From: Branchinecta lynchi | Taxonomy: Eukaryota > Arthropoda > Branchiopoda > Anostraca > Branchinectidae | Assembly (NCBI GenBank): GCA_023053575.1 | Contig: JAKZAP010000010.1 | Location: 16,329,225-16,393,224 of the forward strand | Direction of reading: 5' to 3' | DNA: 64,000 nt | Shown here: piece by piece, positions 23,552-34,881 of the stretch | Layout of the letters: the number at the start of each line of letters is the position of its first letter | Position numbering within the stretch: position 1 is the stretch's first letter | The notes under the pieces: model-generated | Told to the model about the DNA's origin: nothing | The model's input: the letters and a program-made list of their open reading frames with translations, nothing else | The model's database searches: none | Position numbers and translations under genes: made by a program

Positions 23552-23925
23552 AGGCTTCACCTTCCAGATTACCAGACGTCCGGGGCTTCCGCATAGTCAA
23601 GCCAACCCTTCCAGATTTTCATGGTAATGATGACAGATAATTTTGCTATTCTTCAACATTTCCTAGATGTCCCCTTCGCATTTTTCAAATATCTCTTGCC
23701 TCCCAGTCACAACTGTCAATCACTTTCCCTTTTTATTCCTACATTAGCATATCTGTTCTGTCTCTCGAATGGATTGCCTCTATGGTACCTTCCAGACATC
23801 CGGAATCTGGGGTGTCCAACACCCCGGACTTCCAGACGGTTTTGGGCTGGCTTCACCTTCCAGATCCGTCTCGACGAAAGCGGCTGTCTGGAATCCGGAA
23901 GACAAATCTGGAAGGTGAAGCCTCG
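23552..23925. mobile_element. GGCTTCACCTTCCAGA MITE, copy 1
   Basis: Inverted ends CAGGCTTCACCTTCCAGA and TCTGGAAGGTGAAGCCTCG enclose a body shared over its whole length with 36931-37307. Internal repeats of CTTCCAGACATCCGGAATC-type sequence add further symmetry. No coding potential. Confidence 0.85.
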
Positions 23926-24229
23926 CTTTCGTTGTTTGCATTAAATTTGCTGTCTTCTAATAGTTTTGTATCGTTCTGAATAACCAAGACTATGCTGTTT
24001 CGGTTCCGTATACATAGACATATGTGCAGCGTCTTCTATGTTACCTGACATTTCCGTATAGGACAGTCATTTATGTAGCGGCTTTATGGTCCAATCCGGT
24101 ATGGGAGCAATAAACTTGGGGGAACTGAGGGGGATCGAACCATCAAAAAGCGGCTATTGTTTCAAAGCACAAGGGTGACGTGCCTGGTGGGATCGATACT
24201 GCGTCGTCTCCGGTCCTCTGTACCGAGAC

Positions 24230-24392
24230 CAGGCCCGTATCCAGGAATTTATTTCGGGGGGGGGGGGGGGTTGCCTGCTGGTCGGAAAAAAAGTAAAAAA
24301 AAACACAGATCAGAGGGAAAGCCTATACAATTGATTATTTTTGTATGCTTCGGGGGGGGGGGGTCAACCCCCTCCCCCTGGATACGGCCATG
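24230..24392. mobile_element. hAT-like MITE, 163 bp
   Basis: Ends CAGGCCCGTATCCAGG and CCTGGATACGGCCATG are inverted and flanked by an exact 8 bp duplication ACCGAGAC (24222-24229, 24393-24400). It contains G tracts of about 15 and 12 bases. Size, ends and duplication length fit hAT. Confidence 0.9.
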
Positions 24393-24659
24393 ACCGAGAC
24401 CTATTGCATTGGCCCATTGCGCCAGCCTTCTGTGATAATATAGTCGTATGTAGAAGGAGAAGCAGTTAAGGATGAAAATAAGACCGAGTCGAAGCGAAGT
24501 GATGAACACAAACAGAAATGAAGAAGACCTTAAACCGAAGACCGACGTGAGGGAGAATTTTCAAAGCTTTTCCAAGCAGTGTCATTATGGAATTGTGAAA
24601 CCTGAATCTTAGAATAAGCTTTCTTAAGGTTTCATTGCTAAATTGACATGTAATAAAGA

Positions 24660-24950
24660 GATAATTTAGTACAATTGCTTCTTGAATTATACATCTTTGG
24701 CTACTTCGCCTTATGTTTGACTTCCTCGAGAACTTTCAAAAATAGCCTGGTCGTTTCTTATCAAGTTATTCACGTTCTGAGATTTCCTGTAGTTGCTGTC
24801 GGAAGAAAATGCAAGAGTCTTGCACTCCTAGTCTTACCGTTCCTATTCGATCTTGTGTATACTTCGTTTTTGTTGTTTTTTTTACTGATTCCTACTCCAC
24901 CATATCTACTTCATGCATTGTGTGGGTGATAAATAAATTAAATTAAATTA
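24660..24950 (+). other. probable LINE 3' end
   Basis: The sequence ends GGTGATAAATAAATTAAATTAAATTAA, the style of simple-repeat tail seen on other LINE remnants here. The upstream frame has no clear RT motif, so this is tentative. Confidence 0.35.
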
Positions 24951-25479
24951 AGATCAAACTCATGGTCTTACTCCGACTTCCAAGCCTGACAAACTGGCTT
25001 TAGCAGAATTTCCTAATAGGCGGCGTCACTTCTGAACTAGTTACTAGCAGTTTTTCGTCTTCTACCTTTCCCTTTTGGGTAGTAGCTTTTAAGCCTTTAC
25101 GAAGATTCTCTCGTTTTTTCAGGTCGCCTTTTCTATTATGTACTTTACCCTTTTCATGAATAAATATAAAATTGCATTTGAAATCCACAAATACTGCTTC
25201 TATCGCTTTTTATTGGATTTTGGGGTAAAGTGATCATAATCAAGAGGCAAAAGCCTCTTTTTTAAGTAAACTAAACTGTAGCGAGTTCCTTTTGCAAGGC
25301 GGCGAAGAACAAGACCAAAGGTTTTGATGGGATCCCACAAATTTAATATTTGACCCAGACAATTGGGCCTTGTAGCGATCCAGTCTTCTCAGACTCCTTG
25401 AGCACTTCACTAATAAAATTTCGAAACATATTAAGGCAAATGGTAATCATCTGAGAAGACCAAGTTCAAATATGGATTA

Positions 25480-26860
25480 AGCATGTGTGCCTTCCTAAAG
25501 TTCCTGCCTTACTTCTGCCAAATTTCCGGTTTCATCAGGATTCCGGGCGAACTACTTGTCTCACAAAAATTTAAGTTTAAAAACGGGTTCAGCGCAGAGA
25601 TGGGCGAATCTGAATCCGGATTCGGATTCGAATCCAGGATTCGTCCTTTTGGTCGGATTCGAATCCGGATTCGAATCTTCTGCTTGTCAGGCTGGATTCG
25701 GATTCGGACACGGATTCCAAACTCTCAATCTTACGAATCCAAGCAAATTTCTGGTGTACATCCTTCTATTTCCGTTTCCAAATTTGTACACAGTCGGCTT
25801 AGGCAATCCAACTTTTTGCTCTCCACCACCAACCATCCTCATTAATTTATCACGTTATCTAACTACCTTAGATATTATTGTTTTTATCACCTCTAATTTT
25901 TATAACTATATACTATCTAAATGATGTGATTCCTGTTAAGATCGGATTCGAATCCGGATTCGAATCCTCAGCTTGAAATGGTGGATTCGGATTCGGAATC
26001 GGATGCGTACCTAGACGTGGATTCGAATTCGGATTCGAATCCTTTCATGATCGGTTTCGCCCATCTTTGATTCAGCGTATCTCATTACCCCTGTGTCGAA
26101 CCTCTAATCAACTTCAGATAAAACCTCAAGTTTTAACAAATTTTCCGATTTTAGTCGGACTTGTGGCGAACTCGTCTCCAGGTAGGAAATGATTATCATA
26201 CATGAATTTAGCATGTCTTCTTATCCGTAAACCGAACAGCTAGTGAAATTCATATAACACTTTTACTTTTAACAAACTTTTCGTTTTTGCCGGATTCCAG
26301 GCGATCTACTTGTCCGGCGAGAAAATATTTTTTTATTCGGACTCAGCATGTTCCCAATATCCTTAAATCGAACCTCTAATCAACTTCAGATTAAACTTTT
26401 ATTTTGACAAATTTTTCGCTTTTTGCCGAATTCCCTGTGAACTACTTGTCCGGTGAGAAAATAATTTTCATATTAGGATTCAGCATGCCTCCTTACTCCT
26501 AAATCGGACATCTAATAAACTTCAGATTAAACTTTTATTTTTAACAAACTTTCCGGTTTGGCCTGATTCCGGGTGAACGACTTGTCCAGCGAGAAAATGA
26601 TTTTCATATTCGTGTTCCGCATTACCCCTTAATCGACTATCTCATTAGCTTTTAAAAAGTATTTTTTTCGCCCCTTAACTTGAACTCCCCTAAATACGCA
26701 TCTACGGGTCCCGTCTACGAGCTCGACTTCCCCTTGGCCCAAAGAATCGTCACACCAAGTTTCATCCGAATATCTCATTCCCTTCAAGAGTTATCGTGTT
26801 GACAGACGGACGGACAGACGGACAACTTTCACGAATGATTCTGTGGCCCGTGTAAAATAG
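25480..26860 (-). repeat. ~135 bp-unit repeat family, minus-strand copy with conserved module
   Basis: Units contain AACAAACTTTTCCGG-type cores near 26273, 26407 and 26543 (spacing about 135 bp) with CTACTTGTCCGG-GAGAAAAT and CAGCATG. They run into the conserved module with CATTCCCTTCAAGAGTTATCGTG and a GACGGACGGACAGACGGACA stretch near 26770-26830. A hAT-like element interrupts it at 25595. It is reversed relative to the copies at 40.4 and 58.8 kb. Confidence 0.8.
25595..26069. mobile_element. hAT-like MITE rich in GGATTCGAATCC, copy 1
   Basis: Ends CAGAGATGGGCGAAT and TTCGCCCATCTTTG are inverted. Flanks GTTCAGCG (25587-25594) and ATTCAGCG (26070-26077) are an 8 bp duplication with one mismatch. 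CAGAGATGGGC is a common hAT-type start. The interior is dominated by repeated GGATTCGAATCC words. Open frames across it are artefacts. Confidence 0.85.
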
Positions 26861-26879
26861 TCAAATAGCAAATGTATCA

Positions 26880-27545
26880 TGAAAGTCAAGGATAGACATT
26901 CAGTACAAATCATCGTAAATCATTTCGGTCGAGAAGTAAAAGAAGAAAAATTTATTGGTGTTGGCAAAGGGATTCCTTTATCCGTGTCGCGACTCGTTGT
27001 GTAAAAGGCCGTGGTTGGCTGTATCTGCGTGGCAAGAATCAGGAAGTCCCTTGCCATCAACATTTACTTCGAAACTCAAGCCGATCTCTAGATAAATTTG
27101 AAAGACAGTTTTACATATTGACTACGACTACTACCGAATATTCAAGTACATCTATGCCCCAAAGTGGTTTTGCCGCTTGCCAATAGTTCGGTCACTTGGC
27201 CTCTGACTGCAAGAACAACTTCAAATGCTCTAAGTGTGGTGGGAGCCACGAGTCTCGCCGTGAGAGCCAGCGCACCTCAACCTCTGTGAAGTGTGCCAAT
27301 TGTAAGAGTGCCAAACACCCTTCTTACAGCTTCCTCTGTCAGAAAGTGATTGAGCTTACGAGACCTACGAGCTACCAACTGGGAGCCCCTTGAAATTACG
27401 TCTTCCAGCTGATATAACTCAAGCTTATTTAAAATTTGTTACTTTTATGTACCTCAGTTTACTGTGTTTACCCATTCATTTATTTTTGTTCTTTTTCATA
27501 CTGCATCGTTTTGGCTTCAGCCAGCTAAATAATAATAACAATAAT
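26880..27545 (+). pseudogene. LINE ORF1 (gag-like zinc knuckle) remnant
   Basis: Reading near 27176-27345 gives CQ-stop-FGHLASDC, then CSKCGGSHESR and CANCKSAKHPSYSFLC, a series of CCHC-type knuckles as in ORF1 of Jockey/I-type LINEs. An in-frame TAG sits inside the first knuckle. It ends near 27540 in AATAATAATAACAATAAT, a TAA-type tail. Confidence 0.75.
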
Positions 27546-27831
27546 TGGTAAGGTTTTCCGATTGTTTTTAGTTGCTTAGTCATGGTACTGGAACAAAGAT
27601 CTTTTATATTTTTACTCTTTTGCTGCAGTTATGCCCTCGCGCAGTGCCTCACAAATCATTCATTCATTCAAAGTTTAATAAGAACTCCTGACGGTTTAAG
27701 ACGTCTACCAAAAAACGATTCTCGCATCCATTGGTCAGTTTCTGTGCCTTCGAGTCGAAGTTTGCTTTCCGGACATATTTTATTAGTTACGATTCTTTTT
27801 CTTTTTTCGTTCCAGATGCCGCCGGGATAAG

Positions 27832-30530
27832 ACAAGAGCTGTAAGCTCATATGGCACTTGCAAGCATACGCAGTAGGTAATAGTTGCAGCTAAGATTCCT
27901 GCTCTGTTGAGAAACAGACGATTATGGACTTTTAGGATTCATGAAAATGTATGGTTTAGTAAAGATATGCCATGCAGTTTGCGGTCATAATGCGCAATTC
28001 AATCGGGCTAGAAATCCGTTTGTTAGCAAAATGCATTGGTACACGAATGATCATGGGCCTTTGGCTCACGAAAGCATATCATTCGCTCGAAAGTATTATT
28101 TTTTCGCATTCTGTGGCTAAGATGTGCACTTTAAGAGGTTCTAACTGAATTTGGAAGCAAAATACTTGGGGCACATATCATCATGGGCCTTGGGGATCCT
28201 TAAAATTTTTAGTTTCTTAAAGATGTTTTTTTCGAATTTGCGGCAATATTGGTGCTTTAAAGGACACATGAACAAACGAAACCATACTTGAACCCACCAT
28301 GGAGAATGCATTAACAGACATAGCCACGGAGAGCATTCTTCTCCTGAGCGTGACCTTTTAAAAATAGGGATGTTCGTTTCTGGAGGTTTGCACATGCAGG
28401 CTCCAAGACAAAAAGCGCAATTCATTCAAATCTTATACAGCGCTGGCCGGACCATATTGGAATTTCTTCTAGATACATGTTTGGCCTTAACTGGTTAAAA
28501 AATATTCCAGAAGAAGTGTTGATTGGAGACATCTGTTCATTTCTAAAATTGTTCGGTACTGAAATAAGGACAGATGCAAAATGGAGCAAAAATCATAGCT
28601 TGGAAACACTATTTCGTATTTGGATGGGGGTTTCTGCAGGCAATGTTGACAGAAGTCATACAGATAGGAATGATACTTGGTACTCTTCGTTCAGGTGTCC
28701 TTTAAATATGTTGGAAAATCATTTGTAAGCAAAATACGAGAGTCAAAAGTTTTCACGAGCCCTTGGGAATCAGGAAAATGGATCTTTTTGGTCAAAAGTA
28801 TTATTTCACTTTGCAGTTAAGATACGCACTTTAAGGGGGCTGAAATTCATACACGTGAGGTACAAAAGATCATGGGCCCTTCGGGGGCTGTGAACGTATT
28901 CGTGAGATTAGAAACACGTCCTTTTTTCAACTGTCAAGTTTCCTTTGGATCCGACCAACCGTTCAAAAGTTATGCACGAAATTCTGGTAGTCTGGGTTCC
29001 AATTCCCTCCACTCCCCCGAAGATAGTCGGATCGGGGAAATGACTGCTTCCAAAGTCAATCTGATCGGGTCTCTAACACACACCAGCCGAATTTCATCGT
29101 CCAAGTGCATCTGGAAGTACTTTAACTCGCGATCACTGGATTTCCGGAAAACCCCTTCCAAGACTCCCATAGTGCGCCGATCCGGTCCATTTCTGTCAAA
29201 AATGTATTTACAACTTGTCCTTGTTCTTCTTTCCGGCTTCATCCCGGTCCCTCCAGTCTAAGCCTGTTCCGAGATTTCCGATCCCCCTCTAATCCTCCAC
29301 CCCACCCCCCACCCGGAGTTATCGGATCCAGTCCGGACACGAAATGTTGACACGAGCTCTTTCCAACTGTCAAGTTTCGTTTGAGATCTCAGATTCCCCC
29401 CCCCCCCCCCCCCGATGGTTGGATCGGGGAAATGACTTTTCTTGAGTCAATCTGTTTGGGTCCCCGGTAAGTCCGCCAAGTTTCATCGTCCTAGCCCATC
29501 TGGAAGTACCTTAACCCGTGATAACCGGAAATCCAGGACCCAGAATCCCCCCCCACAGTACCTGGATCCGATCTGATTATATCAACGATGTATCAAGGAT
29601 ATCTCCTTGCTCTTTCAACTAAGTTTCTTCCCTATCCCTCCACTCTAAGCGTGTCACGATATTTCCGGTACCCTCCCTCAAACTCTCCCCACAGTTTTTG
29701 AATCGGGTCCGGACGTAAAATGGGACGTGTGAGGCATGTGTTCGTTCCACATATCAAGTATCATTCGGATCCGATAACCCGTTCGAAAGTGATGGGTGCC
29801 TCAACATTCCGGATTCCCACTCCCTCCACTCCTCCCACGATGGTCGAATCGGGGAAGCGACTAAGTCAGTTCCCTAATATGCCTGCCAAGTTTCATCGTC
29901 CTGATTTATGTGGAAGTGCCCGAACTAGCAAAAGCCGGACCGACCGATCGACAGACAGACGTATGCACAGAAATTGCGATAGAGGAACATCTCAGATGAC
30001 AGCTCTTTCCACTTGCCAAGTTTCATTCAAATCCGTTCACCCGTTCAAAAGTTATGCATGCCACTAGATTCCTGATTCCGCATCCCTCCACTCCCCCACG
30101 ATGGTCGGATCGGGGATAGGACTATTCTCAAGGCAGTCTGTTCGGGTCCCCGTTATGTAAATTTCATCGTCTTAGTGCCGAACTGGAGCGGGATCACCGA
30201 ATTCCGCCCCCCCCCCCCCCAACTCCCCCCACAGTGCCCGAATCCGGTCCGGCTTTGTCAACGATGTATCTAGGACTTGCGCTTGTACTTTCCACCAACT
30301 TTCGTCCCGATCCCTCCACTCTAAGCTTTTCCCAAGATTTCCGGTTCCCCCCTCCACCTCTCCCCAAAGTCACCGGATCCAGGTTCGGATTTTAAGGCAC
30401 GAGATCTTTCCGAATATCAAATTTCATTAAGATCCGATCAACCGATCAAGATCCAATCAGGACCGCCCGCCCGACCGATAGACAGACGGTCGGACAGAAA
30501 TTGCGATCAGCTCCTCTCGTTTCTTGTTTT
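27832..30530 (+). mobile_element. hairpin-ended modular repeat, copy B
   Basis: The left end ACAAGAGCTGTAAGCTCATATGG matches copy A. Three to four internal blocks of roughly 350-430 bp repeat CAAGTTTCATCGTCCTAGCCCATCTG-like, GTCCGGAC and ATCGGGGAAATGACT segments, with C tracts near 29397, 29550 and 30206. The end has a GACCGACAGACAGAC-type stretch; I do not see the terminal hairpin, so the copy may be truncated. Confidence 0.65.
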
Positions 30531-30615
30531 CATTCCACGACCGTCACGACAAATTTACTTCTGATGGTTGAGAGCATCATAGCCTAAGTTATTATAAGCA
30601 TCGGTTCAGCAGGAA

Positions 30616-30969
30616 CTACATAAGAGTGATGACGATGTCCGCGCACCGCGCTGTTACTATTTTCATTCCGGAGAGTACTTTAACTACCACAATCAAGAGC
30701 TTGCTCCTCCTCTTATCATCGGAACTTGTAATAACTTCCTGGAATGTACTCAAGTTTTGCTTGTTAATTCGTGAGTAGCCTACTGCCGTAGTGACTGATC
30801 CGTTTCCGTTGGATAAGCTGCAAATTCTGCAGTAAAAATTTGAACCACATCCAAACGGGGAGGGTGCATCGAAATCGCATCGAGCTTCGTCATTGCACTC
30901 CGTTCGGAATTCGTAGTTTGACAAGTGCATGGAGCTAAACAGAACACAAACGTAAACCTGTTTGTACAC
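30616..30969 (-). CDS. unrecognised cysteine-rich open frame
   Basis: I do not recognise this frame. It reads ECNDEARCDFDAPSPFGCG-SNFYCRICS on the minus strand, five cysteines in about 30 residues, followed by a non-cysteine tail. A polypyrimidine run ending in TAG lies just upstream of that stretch and could be a splice acceptor, so it might be an exon of a secreted protein. It may equally be chance. There is no supporting neighbour. Confidence 0.2.
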   Translation of the reverse strand: MYKQVYVCVLFSSMHLSNYEFRTECNDEARCDFDAPSPFGCGSNFYCRICSLSNGNGSVTTAVGYSRINKQNLSTFQEVITSSDDKRRSKLLIVVVKVLSGMKIVTARCADIVITLM

Positions 30970-31549
30970 GTGTCCACTTTAACTTTTTGCAACAGTTCAT
31001 CGTACCATAAAACCTGCTCGTAGGAATGAGTCCAGATTATCAAACAGACGTCCATGTCCTTGTTTTATCGAAGCTCATTAACGGGGGCGGTTGATAAATT
31101 GGTAAAGATGGGAGAAACATTACCAGACAATAGGAATGAGTATCCTGCACACAATTGCGTAGTTCTTTCCGCAAACCCTAATACCATCCAGAATTATTCA
31201 CGATTAAAGGAAACCGAGTTATTCCTTTATCGCAGCTTTGCCGTCGAAGCTAGATGCGCTGTTTCTGACGCCGTAACCGACTAGGCTTTCGACAAAATCG
31301 GTGTCAAATAGTATGTACTAGAAAAAATAATACAAAAAGTTCGAAATCATTTCCTAACAGTCTATAATTCAGTAACTAGGAGGCATTCGCCAAGGCTGTC
31401 ACGCTCATTAGTTATTCAGTAGGCTAGTCAGCAATCACTGACTAAGAAGTCACTACTTTTCTTTTTCTACCATCTACTACATTTTAAATTCAGTTAACAA
31501 CTAGATTCAGTTCGAAATTTCGTCAGGTTTACTTGCACGGTTACGCCCG

Positions 31550-34500
31550 TTTATGAATGAATGAACGAAGGGTTTATTAAAAAAAAATGGAATCTTCAAT
31601 GCCCAGAGGCGAACCTGTAAGGGACTAATTACCCTCAAAACAAAACATTAATAAAAACAAAACTTCGACAAAAACAAAGGAAAAAAGGGAAAGAAAGAAA
31701 TAAAGGAGCTTGACTTACGCGGTCTGGGACGCCCAACCAGAAAATCAACCAAAAACAAACTCATTTTCAACCAGAATCACCACTAACTATCCAAAACAAA
31801 AACTTAATGATAAAACACAACTTAAACGGCTGAGAATAACGCATCAAATTCATATACAGCAAAACAATGAACCTTTAACATGCTACGAAAATCTAGTAAA
31901 ACACTACATGACCTTAACTCTGTCGACAAACCTTCCCATACTAAAGGCCCAACATGTCTAATGCTAAATCTCGATCTACTAGTTACTACAACCGGCCTAC
32001 GGATGAGCTGCGAACTACGAGTTCCATGTTCGTGAAAAGATGACGCACGGGAAAAATACTGAGAAAAGCACTGGGGTAAAACTTCATTGTAATGTTTGTA
32101 CATAAATAAAGCGTCATAAAACTTACAAATTCCCGCAAAAGGTAAAATGTGAAGCTCCTGATAACGGTGTCTTACGGAAATATTTCGACCATCACCGGAC
32201 AATACTCTTATTGCCATATTCTGTATCACACGTAAAGGAGTAAGGTGGCTTACAAAAGTTTTTGTCCATGCCAGACAACAATATAACAGATACGGATGCA
32301 CCATTGAAAAATATAACATTCTTAATATATTCTGAGGGAAAATATGTTTAAGTTTTCTAATAATTCCAACATTCCTGGCTAATTTACTACTAATACATGC
32401 AATATGATTTTTGAAACTTAAACATTCATCAATAATAACTCCAAGGTAACGAGTACTTGCACTACGTTTAATTGTTTGACCACCAACTTTTATATCAATT
32501 ATCCAAGGATAATAATTCGAACTTCTACCATATATTACAAAACAAGATTTCGTATGGTTCAATTTCAACTTGTTAACTCTCATCCACTTTTCAATGTATT
32601 GCATATTTTGTGCCGTAACTTCTAATAGTTCATTTTCGGTCCTAGCAGCTACAGTCAAATGCGAATCGTCAGCGAAACACGGCAAAATCGCTTTAACATC
32701 ATCACTAACACAAGTATTTGTCGACGATATAAGACTGGATGCACGACAAAGATCATTTATGTAAACTAAGAACAACAATGGACCCAAAACTGACCCTTGT
32801 GGAACACCTTTCCTTACTTGAAATACATCTGAAGCAATTCCATTTAATACCACACGCTGGGAACGGTTAAGTAAAAATGACTTAACTAAATCAAGAAAAA
32901 TACCTCGAATGCCACAATTAAATAATTTCTGAATTAAAATATCATGATCAACAGAATCAAACGCTTTAACAATATCTAAGAAAACAGATGCAACCTTCAT
33001 ACCTTTATCTAAAGCATCATTAACAAAAGTCGTAAGTATTAATACAGCCTGCTCCGTCGAACGATTCTTTCTGAAACCAAACTGATGAGAATTAAAAAAC
33101 TTTCTATCTTCCAGAAAATTCACAATTCTATTGTTAATAAGCTTTTCAAATACCCTGGAAATTACCGGTAAAAGCGAAATCGGCCTATAATCACCAAACG
33201 AATTCTTATCACCTCCTTTAAACAGCGGAATCACGCTCGCACATTTTAAACAATCTGGAAAAATACCAGATTTCAAACAATCGTTAATTAAACTAAGAAA
33301 ATGACAAGAAATAACTGGCAGCACTGATTTCAAAACTTTCAACGAAATAAAATCTCCTCCACATGCTCCATTTTTCATACCCTTTATGCATTCAGATAGC
33401 TCCAACATCGTCACTGGTTGCAGGTACGCTGAAACGTCACTCTCTTCCGGCAAAAATTGATGAAACGATCCATCATCACTACGCGTAACTATCGCTGAAG
33501 AAATGCGTTCTCCTATGTTTGCAAAATGATCACACATTCTGTTAGAAGCGTCCTCCCCTCGGCCTATATTATCTGGACACACAGGGCGAGACTTCGGACT
33601 AACCACCGACTTAATTACTTTCCAAGTCTTACTAGGGTTTCCCTCACTTTCCTTAAACTTCTTCTTATAATATTCCTGCCTAGTTCGCCTAAGAACACAA
33701 TTTAATGTATTATTATAAGCCCTGTACGATTCCTTCAGACTTGAATCACTACTACGAACTGACAATTTATACAAATGTCGTCTTCTAATAATACACGCAA
33801 CAAGACTTTTCGATATCCAAGGCTTCTTTGGTATCAGCTTCTTTGCCTGCGCAGCCACAGATGAACAGCATTCTAACAACAAAGTCTTTAATTTAGAATA
33901 CCAAACTTCGAACTTCCGATTAACATCAGCTTCTTGACTTAAACAATCAAAATTAACAGACTCCAACTTATTCTTAAACCTTAATATACTAGACGAATCA
34001 ATCAAAGGCCTGTTAGGAATAATAGAATTACTAGTACCAATAACCCGTTCCATAAGGCGAGGAACAATCACCGAAATACCAAAATGATCCGAAACATCGT
34101 TTAGAACAACATTAGCCGACCCGTGAGGTACATTTAAAAATACATTATCAATTAGCGATGCTGAACTCTCAGTCACTCTGGTACAAATGTTTATAGCAGG
34201 ATGCATTCCATATCCCAGCATCAAATTAAGAAACTGGCGGGCCTTTGGATTCGAAACAATAACATTAAGATCTATGTTAAAATCACCGCATACGAAACAT
34301 GGCATATTACTATTCACTAAATGATCTAATTGCTCCTCTAACAGTTCTAAAAAACTATCAATATTTCCTGAAGGTGGGCGGTATATAACAACAACAATAA
34401 AAGAAATACCATTTTTAGAGACTTCAGCTACCATACACTCAAAAACCATCTCTCTATTTATTCGAATATCATCTCGTAACTTGACATCAAAATCACTTCT

Positions 34501-34881
34501 CACATACATTCCAAGTCCACCATGCTGATATAGCTCACGGTTACGAATAAATAAATTATAATTGGCAATATCTAATAAACTTGACGTATTATCCCTCAAC
34601 CAAGTTTCCGTAAGTGCTAAAATATGAAATTCCGAAAACATGCACAGTTCATTAAGATGCGGCAACGTACTATTTAGGCCTCGACAATTTAAATGGAACA
34701 GATGCAATTCATCTACACTAGGACTCTGACACAAATCAATCGGGCACTTATATTTAACTTTTGGCTGCAAATCATCACTAACCCGAGCACCTGTATCAAA
34801 ATCCCTATGCAACACACCAAGTCCCAAATCATCTAAATTCAATGCGTTACTCTCAAGCCAGTTTAACCGGTGATTACTGAC
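31550..34881 (-). mobile_element. non-LTR retrotransposon (Jockey/CR1/L2-like LINE)
   Basis: A minus-strand LINE with one long intact frame (31822-34881) and a 3' end near 31555, where the tail reads AATAAACCCTTCGTTCATTC. No ORF1 with zinc knuckles was found upstream, so the copy is probably 5' truncated or a single-ORF type. A target duplication was not resolved. It lies between Tps and fucosyltransferase 1. Confidence 0.92.
31822..34881 (-). CDS. LINE ORF2: AP-type endonuclease plus reverse transcriptase
   Basis: About 1006-1020 residues without a stop. Numbered from the TTG at 34842, the N-terminal endonuclease (about 47-258) shows LFHLNCRGLN, LTETWL, YRPPSG, GDFNIDL and SDHFGI, all expected catalytic blocks. 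The reverse transcriptase (about 540-800) shows YRPISLLP, QFGFRKNRST, FLDIVKAFDSVDH, GVPQGSVLGP and FADDSHL (about 722). The C-terminal thumb has LYFSMVHPYLLYC and RVIQNMAIRVL. The frame opens at about 34881 without an ATG. FADDS instead of the common FADDT is a small oddity. The intact frame suggests recent activity. Confidence 0.93.
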   Translation of the reverse strand, partial: VSNHRLNWLESNALNLDDLGLGVLHRDFDTGARVSDDLQPKVKYKCPIDLCQSPSVDELHLFHLNCRGLNSTLPHLNELCMFSEFHILALTETWLRDNTSSLLDIANYNLFIRNRELYQHGGLGMYVRSDFDVKLRDDIRINREMVFECMVAEVSKNGISFIVVVIYRPPSGNIDSFLELLEEQLDHLVNSNMPCFVCGDFNIDLNVIVSNPKARQFLNLMLGYGMHPAINICTRVTESSASLIDNVFLNVPHGSANVVLNDVSDHFGISVIVPRLMERVIGTSNSIIPNRPLIDSSSILRFKNKLESVNFDCLSQEADVNRKFEVWYSKLKTLLLECCSSVAAQAKKLIPKKPWISKSLVACIIRRRHLYKLSVRSSDSSLKESYRAYNNTLNCVLRRTRQEYYKKKFKESEGNPSKTWKVIKSVVSPKSRPVCPDNIGRGEDASNRMCDHFANIGERISSAIVTRSDDGSFHQFLPEESDVSAYLQPVTMLELSECIKGMKNGACGGDFISLKVLKSVLPVISCHFLSLINDCLKSGIFPDCLKCASVIPLFKGGDKNSFGDYRPISLLPVISRVFEKLINNRIVNFLEDRKFFNSHQFGFRKNRSTEQAVLILTTFVNDALDKGMKVASVFLDIVKAFDSVDHDILIQKLFNCGIRGIFLDLVKSFLLNRSQRVVLNGIASDVFQVRKGVPQGSVLGPLLFLVYINDLCRASSLISSTNTCVSDDVKAILPCFADDSHLTVAARTENELLEVTAQNMQYIEKWMRVNKLKLNHTKSCFVIYGRSSNYYPWIIDIKVGGQTIKRSASTRYLGVIIDECLSFKNHIACISSKLARNVGIIRKLKHIFPQNILRMLYFSMVHPYLLYCCLAWTKTFVSHLTPLRVIQNMAIRVLSGDGRNISVRHRYQELHILPFAGICKFYDALFMYKHYNEVLPQCFSQYFSRASSFHEHGTRSSQLIRRPVVVTSRSRFSIRHVGPLVWEGLSTELRSCSVLLDFRSMLKVHCFAVYEFDALFSAV

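Noticed and set aside
25483..25924. Arg/Gly/Phe-rich frames
   Set aside because: Translations of GGATTCG/GAATCC words in a MITE.
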